Source of the DNA: Trileptium ribeirensis
Taxonomy: Eukaryota > Nematoda > Enoplea > Enoplida > Thoracostomopsidae
DNA: 64,000 nt
Reading direction: 5' to 3'
Assembly (NCBI GenBank): GCA_030248225.1
Contig: JASANE010000546.1
Location: 1-64,000 of the forward strand
The notes beneath the pieces are model-generated. The model had not been told where the DNA came from and ran no database searches. It was given only the letters and a program-made list of their open reading frames with translations. Position numbers and translations under genes: made by a program. Below, piece by piece: positions 36,248 to 45,827 of the stretch; the first letter of the stretch is position 1; every line of letters begins with the position of its first letter.

Positions 36248-36500
36248 CGCCCTACCCCCACCCATTGGTGCGTCGCACTTCCCCATCCACTCTCCCCAGG
36301 CCATTCCTGGTGCGCGTCTAGGGCGCGCAAAAATTTGCAAAAAATGATGTAAAATCCGCAAAAGTGGAGTAAAATTGGCAACAAACTGGGTAAAATTGGC
36401 AAAATGTCGGTGGGAGTCTGCCCTCCCTATAACCTGAATTCCCCGCGAGGGCGTTTCCCCCTGAGACTACCCCTGACGATCTCTCCTTTCCCCCTAGGAA
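36248..36500. repeat. GC-rich dispersed repeat, continuation after the LTR element
   Basis: C-rich words, then GTAAAATTGGCAA twice, then GCGAGGGCGTTTCCCCCTGA. This matches the repeat interrupted at 17141 and the one at 2405-2604, and shows that the LTR element inserted into an older repeat. Confidence 0.55.
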
Positions 36501-39416
36501 CTCTACGCCATGAGCCCACTTGAGACGGCGTTCGCGTCTGTTTCATGGAATGAACGTTAAAAAGAAATGCTTTTATTGATTTTTGTTTCTAAATAAATGC
36601 CTCCATATCGCGATTAGTTTTTGTGTTGTTTCGACAACTTCAAAAGTTCTCACTGCTAGACACACGCGCAGCGCGCTGCCTTCTGCATTATGTAGATACA
36701 TGCGCATTGCTGGTGACCCCTTGAGATCGGATTCCCTCGAGAGCGAAACACTCACACTCCGACTGGTCAGCTAACTACTCTTAGCGCCGCCTCAGGTGCT
36801 AAAAACACAGGAGACGAAAACGTCGCACTGCTTTACCCCCGAAAGTGCTCAACGCCCCCATCACCGAAGGCGCCGCACCTGAACCTCCAGCGCCGAAGCC
36901 GGCACCCTCCCCCCAGCTCCCATTTCAGGCAGCCTGCCACTCTGATGCCTCGGACATCGTATATTTTGCCCTTCCGTTTGGTTTAGTCTTGAGCAAAACC
37001 AGATCTATTACTTTAGCAATATCTCTCCATCGTAATTACTGTGTCCGCGAGTTTTCGAAGGCGATGAAGGGAGCGTATGCTTAAGATGGAGTAAATTTGG
37101 TTTCGGGGAGGAAGTTCACACCCTCCAAGCCTTCCGGATGGCAACCCCCTTCGTGATAACTCAGTGGTAATATCACATATCTCGGGAGGGGGGTGCGGAG
37201 CCTGCAGAGGTTAGTTTGCCTTGAGGGGTAGTCCCACCCTAATAGTGTGTAACTCCTATCATTACCTGTGGCTCAAAGTAATTTTGCGGACGTAATACCG
37301 TTGAAATTTGCGGAGATTTGACTTTTAGATACAAAGCTAGCTACTACAAATCATGCAAGAAGCCAAAAAAGTAGTCATGCGAGATATACTGCTTAGTGTA
37401 GTGCCCAGGCCGGTGCTTGTGACTATTCTGATTTGTGAGCACAGCCCAGCTAATAGCTTTCATATTAAAAGGGTCTGGCGCAACTCGTAAAATGTCACAA
37501 CAGCTGGGTCAGGCTTGCCAAGAAGAACGTTACGGCTGGGGCGGGCTGTGACAAATTCCGGCCCTAGTGCACACACCTTAAAGTAAATGACGCATTAAAG
37601 CACTCATGACCTCAGAGTCGTTTGAGGCCCGAGTTGCAGAGCGACACGACGCGTCCACGGGTGGGGAAAAGGGAACGGCTTTCAGCATGAATGTTAGCTA
37701 CGAATAAGGCCATTGGCCCAATAAGCAGTCGCGGACCAAGCAAAGTCAGATCCCGAGGGTGCAGCTGGGTTGTAGGGTTGCGCCTACTTCTCTATAAAAT
37801 GGTTGCATAAACCCAGCGACGGCTCTGTGTCAAGGAGAGTAAAGACCGCTTCAGGCCTGATCTACTTGATGGTTGACAAACTACATTAAAAAGTCAATCC
37901 TTTCAAATCAAATCCAGCTCTGCGACTGCTAGTATCTAGACTTAAATTTGTGAAATCCAGCTGTTTTATAATCGGCGGATTCTAGCAACTTACCTATAAC
38001 TTCCCATCAGACCTTTTAAAATATATTAGGTTGATAAAGATCGGTCGGTCCTAGAAGCCAGATAAGGATGCTATGTAAAATACTCGTGATTTTTACGCGA
38101 TCAACGATTGGACGGTCGCAAACAAGGCAACAAATACCCTGAAACATCACACTGTTCATTTTATCGTTCCGGCTATAAGCACCAATGCAGTTATCGGCAT
38201 TATTTTTCAAATAAAGTAAACCCCGTTTGTTGGCTATTTATAAATTTTATGTTTAACTAGTATCTTCAATATATGATATTGACTAGTGATTATTTTTAAA
38301 GTCTCCAATCTTCCAAACCACACCGATGCCCGTTATTCAATACCAGGTAAGATTTTGACCAACTTGGCAAACAAACCTTTAAATAAAATGTGTATTTTAC
38401 ATCGTTGCTTTCAAAAAATACTTCGGGTTGGCAAACTGAAACTGGCCAAATTTAGACTTTACGCTTAAGGCGGCACCAGTTTACCTGCGGTATTAAGGTA
38501 CATTTAAAATATACAATTTGAAAAACAAATTATAAAAGCTATCATTAATGTGGGCTACCAGTATTTTAGAAACTACATACAATTCAACCTACACAGCTGG
38601 TAAATAAACTGAAAACCCGAGATATTATATTTCCGTAGTGCGTCTCAGGGGCGTAGCTTAACCACACCTGACGAACTTATAACTATGGTTTTTGGCGAAC
38701 TTTTTTGGCACCAGGAGGTGGGCGATAAATAACGCTTAGGGGTCCCACCCTTAGACATGCAGTACCCCGTAGCGATGGATAGTTATGCACTGCATGTAGA
38801 TTCTGATCACCTTTCCGCACATTGCTGCTTGATGATGGGAAGTTTTGCTAGTGACTAAAGACCGTGAACTTTTGTTACAGAAATTCTTTTTGTAGCAGTA
38901 TAATAGCATAGCACAATACAGTCCATTGTCACTTTTAGGGTTCGCAAGTTTTCATAGAATACCTATATTTAACATGGGCCAAATGTTTTTATAGCATTGT
39001 TGTGGGCCTAAAATGGAACCATAAACAAAAAGAGAGTTCTGTTGTCAGCAACATTTGTTCACGGAAGCAATTAGGGCCGTTAAGCATGGCTTCAGCTCTC
39101 GTTAAATTCGTAACGTAAGACACTGGGAACCAATCAAACATTCACTTTGTTCCGCAATTATGGGACCCACACGCTCTGATAATAAATGTAATATATATAG
39201 TGTAAACAACGAAAGTTTCATATCACTCAAATTAACAAATTATTTATAATTTGGAGTCCTATTTACAAAATTGACAACAGCTGTGCGTTTATGAGTTTGA
39301 AAATCGTTCGAAACGTTGTATTTGAACATTTTGAACTATCTTTGCATTATATTTTGTTTCAAACATTTACGTTTTAGCAATCCAAAGCGTCTTAATTTCA
39401 AATGTCAGTTGCTTTG
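36501..39416. other. Intergenic stretch, no gene recognised
   Basis: Mixed-composition sequence with short open frames only (36583-36774, 36845-37084, 38016-38210, 38286-38468). None shows domain motifs, and the splice context is unconvincing. 36840-36960 again contains CGCCGCACC-type repeat words. Confidence 0.45.
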
Positions 39417-40684
39417 TGTAACGATGTGTTGCCTTGGGAACAAGTTCCCTCGTGTGAAACTGGGGGACGTATTAAGTTGTAAACCCCAAGCACGGCGAGC
39501 CGAAGCTTTTAACTTCACTCCACATGGGGGAATCTGTTTTTTATAAAATGTAGTGGAAACCTAAACGTAGTTGCGTCATCTTTGTGTTTATACAGTGTGT
39601 TATGTTTGTAGAACGTGTTGTTTACCTGTGTGTTGTAGTACAGAGCATATATTATACAAACACGTGTGAATTTATTTACTGTTTGTGTTTTTAAGAATTA
39701 TATAAGTATGATATAGAAAATATGTATAATGGTGGTGTGACGTTTATATATTATATTTTGTGCCGTGTGTATAAAAATCGTAAACGATTTGCTGTTTTGA
39801 AAATAGCAAAGTTCTCAGCATGTTGTATCCATAGCAGAAATTCATACAACTCCGGTCAGGTGGGATGGTTTGGGCATATGCGGATTTTATGCCAAATGCC
39901 ATAGGGGACTCTGTAGATTATCTATACCAAATTTGGCTTCATTTGGCCCACTCTTTAAGGATTTACGAATCTCATCCCCTAGATCATTTCTGGTAATAAC
40001 AATTTATTTAGTTCTTGGAAATTATATCTTTAAGAGAGTTTTACAACAACTTATAATTTTACAATTTCTGTACCGGAGTTATAATTTGCTTACTTATCCA
40101 ATTTGAGTCTAGCGCCTGGGTGCCTTAACTGTTACACTTACATTAGCGGATATAAGTGTGTTTCTGACGAATTTTCTTGAAAATCTTAAATTTTGTTTTG
40201 ATTTAGGGATTCCAAGAATTTCATAACACGGGGTTTCCTAACGCAAAAATTAAAATTTATGTTAGAGAGCGAATTTTACAATCCTAAGAATTCGTAACCC
40301 GGTTGGCAGCAATTCTATTAAAAATTAACTGGTTAGAAAGATTATTTCAGAACTAGGTTTCTTTTGAGTTCCAAGAAATCGGGATTAGAAAGTTTATTTA
40401 AACGGTTGCGCAGTTAGATCAGAGCCTCAGTCGGCCTCAGAAACTGCGCAATCAAGGTGGGTACGGTTCAGCCGTTTATTTGTTAAAGTGTGTAAAGTTT
40501 GTAGTTTGTTATAGTGCGTGAAATAAACTGTCTGAATTATTAGTGTTACACATTAAGGCCTTAGGAATAAGCTCATAAAATACACAGCCCTTGGTGCTTG
40601 TATTGGTGTATCTCGTAGTAACCTGCTGTTAGTTTGTGTGTAATCTACGGTGGGACTAAATACCCAAGGACTACGTAGGCTACA
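39417..40684 (+). repeat. Solo LTR related to the 17-36 kb element
   Basis: Begins TGTAACGATGTG and ends GTAGGCTACA. The middle aligns with the 19.1 kb element's LTR (TTGGGCATATGCGGATTTT, TCTGTAGATTAT, ACCAAATTTGGC, TCATTTGGCCCA, TGGGTGCCTTAAC) but is much more diverged than the two LTRs of that element are from each other. Flanks are TTTG on the left and CTTG on the right, a one-mismatch 4-bp duplication. No internal region is attached, so it is a solo LTR of a sister family. Confidence 0.78.
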
Positions 40685-41114
40685 CTTGGGCTTCGTGTGC
40701 ATATAAAATATTCTAAAAACGAAAAGTATTTCTTTCGTCGAATCCGCTTTCTCCTACCCACAACCAGAAAAGTTTATTTCATGAATCATTAGTAGAATAG
40801 ATATATTCGCGCACTTGTAACGCACACGCGCTGATTCCGTAAACAGTCTATCGGTGAAGCGAACAAACGCCACGTCAGCAGCTAGAACACTCTGGAAGAC
40901 TCATGAGGACTATAAAAGCTGTTGGCGTTCAGACTGAGAAGAGCGTTTTCCTTTTTCACTGGGTGTAAACTTTATTGTTGGTTTCGCTATTCAAAAAAGA
41001 GTTCCGTTTTTGGCTCTGTTGGTTTAGCCTCGCAATATATATTTAACTTTTCACACACTTATCAGCATCATTCTCACACTTATCAGCATTAATTGCATTC
41101 AGGTTTATATAATT

Positions 41115-42066
41115 ATGTCTGTTAGTAATATTAATGATCAATTTGTGAATGATGGTGCTGAATTTGGAGACTCCAGCCGCAAGTCTCTTCGGTCATCCGC
41201 GCCAGAATCTACGCCTGATATATTGTGCTACAACCCAAGCTGTACCACAAAAATAATCAACACTGAATATGGTGATCCTGCCATTCCATGTTCATTCTGC
41301 GAAAGGACATTTCACAAAAAGTGCGCCGGGATATCTTCTCAAACAGCAGCTGATCTTCTGAAGCCAAACACTCAGGTTATGTGGAACTGTAGTCATTGTA
41401 GCCCTAAGGTTCAGAACTTACTTAAAGGTGTCCAGATGAACCATGCAAAAATTGAAGCACTTACTAAACGTGTTGAAAAGCTGGAAACTACACAATCGCA
41501 GTGTGCAAACAACGGTATAACTGGTATTCATGTAGTCTCGGAAATGCGTGAAATTGAACTGCGTAAGCCTAATATCATGCTATTTATCTTCCTGAGCCAG
41601 ATAGCACGGATCCCCAGGCTCGCAAAGATATGGATAAATGGATAAAACTAAAGTTCTGAATCTTGTGGATACAATGAAACTTTGCTCTTCTAATACTAAT
41701 ATAAAGTATTTGGTACGTATAGGCAAAAAAAATGATGTTACTAATAATGGAGAAGTTAAGCCACGGCCACTCAAAGTCGTGTTTGAATCTGAAGTTGAGA
41801 AACGACTCGTACTGCAAAATGCAAAATACTTAAATGGATCTGAGTTCCATAACGTGTCAGTAAAGCCTGATCTAACGAAATTCCAGTTTGAGGCAGACCG
41901 CAAGGTCCGAGAAGAAGTGAAAGCAGAAATCAATAAAGGTAAATTTGCTACTATACGTGGCGGTCGATTGTCACGCAGAAAACGGCTTGAATCTGGTGGA
42001 GTAACCGTGACCCCTTTAGGCGTAACCAGCGTTCCAGTAGCTCATCAGACCCCATCCACCCACTAG
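41115..42066 (+). pseudogene. LINE ORF1 with PHD-type zinc finger and coiled coil
   Basis: The first frame (41115-41645) holds a cysteine/histidine pattern CYNPSC...CSFCERTFHKKC...WNCSHC (about residues 37-95), typical of PHD-like fingers in ORF1 of CR1/L2-clade LINEs, then a coiled coil (KIEALTKRVEKLETTQSQ). A single shift near 41578 moves the rest to the frame ending at 42066, which contains a basic KRLVLQNAKYLNGSEF region resembling the RRM-like/C-terminal part that binds RNA. ORF1 protein packages the LINE transcript. The shift makes this copy defective unless it is a sequencing error. Confidence 0.75.
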
Positions 42067-42104
42067 AATGTTCAGCCACCGCTTCTAAGAACAATCTTGA
42101 CTAT

Positions 42105-43547
42105 ATGTTATCTTGTAATACTAATAATGTTTTATTTTGTAATACGAACACTGCTTTATGTACCAATACGAACAATGCTATATGTTGTAATACGAGTACT
42201 GTTAATAATTCTTATAATGCGAACAATATTACGTTTTGTAACGTGAGCAATGTCGGATCGGTAGTTAAACTGCTTACGTCTTCGAACTTGAACAATAGAA
42301 ATTGCGATACTTTGCATCATTGTAGCGTTAACACTAGATCTGTCTTTAAACATAAACGCTATTCAAGTACTCTTTTGAATTGTTTGTCCCTAAATGCCAG
42401 GAGTCTAGTCAACAAAATTCATTTGTTACGCCAGTTAACATTGAGTTATAATTATGATGTTATATTCATAACCGAGTCGTGGGGTCGTGCCTCAGTACTA
42501 GATGGTGAGTTCAGTATTGACGGGTAGGATACCTTTAGATCAGATATAAAACACTCTACTGGTGGTGGGGTACTCATCTATGTCAATACTTACTTGAATG
42601 CAACATTGTTTGACCTGGGCCCCATAGAATATGACGACATAGTTGCACGTTTAGTTGTTTCAAACAAGACAGTGCTAGTATGTGCTTATCGCTCTCCCAG
42701 CAACAGTCTACAACAAAACGACGCACTCTATGCAAAAATAGACTACGTCTGTTGCACCGTCGCTACCCATATTGTTATTGCGGGTGATTTTAACTATGCT
42801 GAAGTCGACTGGGATAATGATTTGTGGCCGAGTTCTGCTGATAGTTTTATAGAATGCATCAAATCAAATAATTTAAATCAATTCGTTTATAGCCCAACCA
42901 GCAACACTGCCATACTCGACCTAGTTCTATCAAACGAACCACACTGTATAGATGAACTGGAAACTTTTCCTCCTCTTGGGGCATCTGATCATTTGTGTTT
43001 GGTTTTCACCATCCGGCTTAAAACAATCTTACAACGTGCACCAAATTTACATAACAATATCAACATCTGGAGAGCTGATTGGAAACGTATTAATACATCA
43101 ATTCAGTGTGCCCTGGAACAACATTCCACAGATCAAAACGAGTCAACAGCAACGAATGTTACCGCAGATTGGAATTTTCTCAAAATATCAGCAATGAATG
43201 CACTTACCACACACAGTCCAGTAAGACTCAAACGTAATCAAGGCCCTCCCTGGGCAAATCGTGGAGCCCATAATGCTCATCGTATGATGAAAAATGCATA
43301 CCGCGCATGGAGCCGCTCATATACGGCCCGATCTTATGATATTTACCTGGTCACAAAACAATACTTCGAATACATATGCAACAGATCCGTTTGGCTGTTC
43401 GAGCGCAACCTTGTTCATAACTTGAAAACCAATCCAAAGTCCTTTTGGGCCTACATCAACAGAAAAACTCGTCCAAGCCTAAGATAGGTCCTTTGAAAAT
43501 CGACAGCGACCTAGTCACTTCCGACATAGATTGTGCTGAGCATTTAA
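42105..43547 (+). pseudogene. LINE ORF2 apurinic-like endonuclease, truncated before RT
   Basis: An Asn/Cys-rich leader, then the endonuclease fold: SLNARSLVNKIHLL, FITESWG, a TAG stop at 42525-42527, GGGVLIYVNT, LVCAYRSPSN, IAGDFNYAEVDW, ILDLVLSNEP and the closing GASDHLCLVF. These are the metal-binding and catalytic blocks of the EEP family used to nick target DNA. The linker towards reverse transcriptase (NPKSFWAYINRK) is followed by a frameshift at about 43480 and the reading then ends in low-complexity sequence. No reverse transcriptase motif is present. Confidence 0.8.
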
Positions 43548-44060
43548 CCAACTTTCCCCCCCCTTTTCCTTGCCGGCCGGGGCCCTTCCCCCCCCCCCCT
43601 TCCTTCGAGCCCCCTCTAATTCCAAAAAAAAAACTAAATTTCCCCCCCCCGGCCCGATACGGAACTACTGCCCAAAACTTGCCTTTCTCCCCCCCCCCTC
43701 TCTTTTTTCCCCTCCCCCTTCGATCCCCCCTTTCTTCCCCCCTCCCCCCCCAACCCACCCGGACCCTCCCCTTTCTCCCCACCCACCCCTCCCCTCTACG
43801 TCCACCCATACAAAAAAAACCAAACAATCCCATACGCAAAAAAAAAAATTTTCCTCCCCCCTTCCGTCCCCCTTTCTTTCTGCCTCCCCCGACACCCCCT
43901 CCTCCAGAATAAAAACACTTCACAAAAAATTTACAACGCAAACCTCCCCTTTATTTTATTAAGAAGCTCCTCCCCCCCCCCCCCAACTCCCCCCCTCCCA
44001 ACCAACCTGCCAATTAGGAAATTGCACTGATAAAAAAAAAAAAAAAAAAACCCCCCCCCC
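43548..44060. other. Homopolymer-rich C/T/A tract, probable sequence artefact
   Basis: About 500 bp dominated by runs of C (up to 14) and A (up to 19), with almost no G. It starts mid-codon in the LINE linker (after CATTTAACCAACTTT) and ends in a poly-A/poly-C run before the Polinton flank. Genuine DNA of this kind is rare. A collapsed or poorly polished long-read join is the simplest explanation. Open frames across it on both strands are meaningless. Confidence 0.6.
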
Positions 44061-44351
44061 CACCGGTGGGCGGTGGTGGTGGTGAGTTATATGTTGGGGA
44101 TTGCTATTATTTATATGTATAGGTATATATGTCTAGCATACATGTATAAATATATGAACTTTAAATATATATAGATATATATATAAAGATATATGCAAAT
44201 AAATACATACACACATAAACATACGTATAACTTTAAATTGATCTGAGATAGATGTTGGCTTGCTATACGTATACTTATGTACACAGAAATACATGTATTT
44301 AATGTATATATAGCATACATGTATGTATATTGCAAGTATGGTGACAGATAC
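44061..44351. other. AT-rich flank of the Polinton
   Basis: A short GGTGGGCGGTGGTGG stretch, then AT-rich DNA with two CATACATGTAT words (44136 and 44314). I looked for a Polinton terminal inverted repeat matching the far end (56.3-57.7 kb) and saw none. Confidence 0.4.
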
Positions 44352-44408
44352 AAACGTTTCGGCCGTACCAAGGGCCTCATCAGGCGGCTGTAGGCTACCG
44401 CTACGTTT
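44352..44408 (-). ncRNA. Type III hammerhead ribozyme 1
   Basis: All core elements are present on the minus strand. Stem III pairs AAACGT (44408-44403) with ACGTTT (44357-44352). The cleavage triplet is GTA, with the cut between 44402 and 44401. Stem I pairs GCGG (44401-44398) with CCGC (44387-44384). CTGATGA occupies 44383-44377. Stem II is GGCC/GGCC with an 8-nt loop (44376-44361), and GAAA is at 44360-44357. These are the invariant residues of the hammerhead fold, which cleaves its own RNA. It lies 108 nt after the stop codon of the 44510-44842 gene, so it would act in that gene's 3' untranslated region. Stem I has an internal loop, as tertiary contacts require. Confidence 0.88.
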
Positions 44409-44509
44409 TTTCTTTATTGAAAAAATTACATAATAATACAGATAAAGTATAATATACACACACAACATATACAGCAAAATATAAATGTTAACATATATAA
44501 TATCTTCAT

Positions 44510-44842
44510 TTATTCCCTTTTAGCACCATATTGATGCACCAATTGATATTTTCGTCGCCGCGCATGAACTGGGTGGTCGTAGACGAATGCCGTTATGACT
44601 ACATTGCCTTCTGTCACCACACATAATATGCAGCCTGGTTCACCCGTCCATCCTCGAAACCCAATGACTTTGTTGAATGTTTTGAAGTGCTCCACCCGAT
44701 TATCGTGTCGCTTGAAGTGATCATCGCCGTTGTACACCGTTTCGTAGATATTTGCTTGGTAATCGTTGATGAGACGTGAATTTCCACTGGCAACGTGACC
44801 AGTATGACCATGTACAAAGTGTTTACTGAAGTGGAGAAACAT
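44510..44842 (-). CDS. Polinton small protein, function unknown
   Basis: A 110-residue protein, rich in histidine and aromatic residues, with a basic tail (HARRRKYQLVHQYGAKRE). I recognise no domain. The start MFLHFSKHF is chosen because it is the first ATG after a TATA box and initiator at 44876-44909. The longer open frame to 44914 would start upstream of the predicted transcription start. It has a host-style promoter, unlike the capsid genes, suggesting early expression. A hammerhead ribozyme lies on either side of it. Confidence 0.6.
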   Translation of the reverse strand: MFLHFSKHFVHGHTGHVASGNSRLINDYQANIYETVYNGDDHFKRHDNRVEHFKTFNKVIGFRGWTGEPGCILCVVTEGNVVITAFVYDHPVHARRRKYQLVHQYGAKRE

Positions 44843-44875
44843 AAGCGACCGTTCGCAACGAATGAAAGTGTAAAC

Positions 44876-44909
44876 TGATTTAATAAATTGAAATACACTG
44901 GTATATATA
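44876..44909 (-). promoter_or_regulatory. TATA box and initiator, early-type promoter
   Basis: TATATATA (44909-44902) and TCAGTTT (44878-44872), with the initiator A at 44876, 33 nt from the TATA start. This spacing is standard for RNA polymerase II core promoters. The next ATG (44842) is 34 nt downstream and opens the 110-residue gene. The TATA touches the 3' edge of hammerhead ribozyme 2. Confidence 0.55.
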
Positions 44910-44983
44910 AACATTTCATCCCTGCCAAAGGAATCATCAGATGGCTTTACACCGTATACACGGTATTGGCTACCATTATGTTT
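44909..44983 (-). ncRNA. Type III hammerhead ribozyme 2
   Basis: Stem III pairs AAACAT (44983-44978) with ATGTTT (44914-44909). The cleavage triplet is ATA, with the cut between 44977 and 44976. Stem I pairs ATGG (44976-44973) with CCAT (44944-44941) and is capped by an inner hairpin ACCGT/ACGGT. CTGATGA is at 44940-44934, stem II at 44933-44918 and GAAA at 44917-44914. Compared with ribozyme 1, stem III and stem I differ by paired, compensating changes. Stem II is weaker, with a T:T at the base where G:C is usual, so activity may be reduced. Cleavage would fall 15 nt after the stop codon of the 44992-45321 frame. Confidence 0.8.
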
Positions 44984-44991
44984 TTTTCTTT

Positions 44992-45321
44992 TTACTTCAA
45001 ATCAAACATATAACACAACTTAATAATATCATCATAATAATCAACATACAACATAGGGTATGACAATGATAATTCATACAAAGACTGTTTAAAAGTGTTT
45101 TCGTTCTTCATTATAAATTCCACCGCCTTGATAATTGCTTGTCGTCGTCGTTGAACCTTGAACAAATTTTCTTCCTCTTTCGATCGCCCGTCGATATAGT
45201 CGCCTGTTGCTTCACATTGACGTCGAAACTCATCCACCCGATGTTGCCAATAATCAATATCCTTTTGAAGATAAACGTTGCGCACGTATTGTTCCATACG
45301 CTTCACGAATATTGATTCCAA
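44992..45321 (-). CDS. Polinton protein, C-terminal part or separate small gene
   Basis: 109 residues, predicted mostly helical and charged (MEQYVRNVYLQKDIDYWQHR, then KVQRRRQAIIKAVEFIMKNE), without a known domain. It overlaps the preceding frame (45254-45793) by 68 nt, and no promoter motif lies before its ATG. The sequence upstream of the ATG in this frame continues sensibly, so it may be the C-terminal part of that gene after a one-base shift near 45310. Translational coupling is the alternative. Confidence 0.55.
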   Translation of the reverse strand: MESIFVKRMEQYVRNVYLQKDIDYWQHRVDEFRRQCEATGDYIDGRSKEEENLFKVQRRRQAIIKAVEFIMKNENTFKQSLYELSLSYPMLYVDYYDDIIKLCYMFDLK

Positions 45322-45793
45322 TGTATCGTTGACGAATCACTTTATCCAAATCATACGTTGCGAGATGTTTCATAAATCTTGCTCCCATATAATGGTTGGT
45401 GAACGTATATCCTCGATAAATACCAACCGATCGTACCAATATAAGTCCGTGTTGATAAGGTATCGATAAGTTCATAAACAAATGTTCAAATACGTCGAAT
45501 AGATAAACCATCTGTGCGTTCCATTTAAGACCTTTAGGTGGTTTGAGTCGAACGTTGAAGTGTAGATTTGATGATGTTTTATTGATCCATTTAATATCAT
45601 AACCATTTGCCGGATCCCATTTTTCGCTTGATCCGGTTGTCCAGTCGTCGAAGCATAGACTTTTCGTACAATTTTCGAGGTTCCACGTGGTAGTAGTATT
45701 GCTACGCTTTACACTTATGAACAATATAACCGTCTCCACAACAACAGCTACAAATAACATAGCATACAATAGAATAAAACGTTTGTTATCCAT
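45254..45793 (-). CDS. Polinton membrane-anchored protein, function unknown
   Basis: 179 residues with an N-terminal signal anchor (FILLYAMLFVAVVVETVILFI, about residues 6-26) followed by a probably exported region with NTTTTW and NKTS-type glycosylation sites, and a mostly beta-like middle (LHFNVRLKPP, YQHGLILVRSVGIYRG). A one-pass membrane protein beside the capsid gene could be an envelope or virion-membrane component, but no family is recognised. The start is supported by the late motif 34 nt upstream, which overlaps the stop codon of the capsid gene. A frameshift into 44992-45321 is possible. Confidence 0.6.
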   Translation of the reverse strand: MDNKRFILLYAMLFVAVVVETVILFISVKRSNTTTTWNLENCTKSLCFDDWTTGSSEKWDPANGYDIKWINKTSSNLHFNVRLKPPKGLKWNAQMVYLFDVFEHLFMNLSIPYQHGLILVRSVGIYRGYTFTNHYMGARFMKHLATYDLDKVIRQRYIGINIREAYGTIRAQRLSSKGY

Positions 45794-45820
45794 GTTTGAT
45801 TCAACTGCTTTCTAGAGCTA

Positions 45821-45827
45821 TTTAAGA
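45821..45827 (-). promoter_or_regulatory. Late-type motif before the membrane protein gene
   Basis: TCTTAAATAGC, a one-base variant of the consensus, 34 nt before the ATG at 45793. Its TAA is the stop codon of the major capsid gene. Confidence 0.65.

Larger units (their letters stand above)
40685..43547 (+). mobile_element. CR1/L2-like LINE, 5' part only
   Basis: A 5' untranslated region (the left end is not sharp), ORF1 with a PHD-like finger (41115-42066) and the endonuclease part of ORF2 (42105-43547). The reverse transcriptase that should follow is missing: sequence turns into homopolymer-rich DNA at about 43548. Because LINEs normally lose their 5' ends, loss of the 3' half points to deletion or to a sequence artefact. 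Confidence 0.8.

Noticed and set aside
37150..37185. tRNA-like TAACTCAGTGG word
   Set aside because: No B box or acceptor pairing at the expected distance.
43445..43962. Proline-rich and glycine-rich frames of 76-161 codons
   Set aside because: Created by C and A homopolymers in a tract that looks like a sequence artefact.
44352..44408. Type I hammerhead interpretation
   Set aside because: With stem I open, the base after the putative GTC cut does not pair with the base before CTGATGA; the type III reading pairs all three stems.
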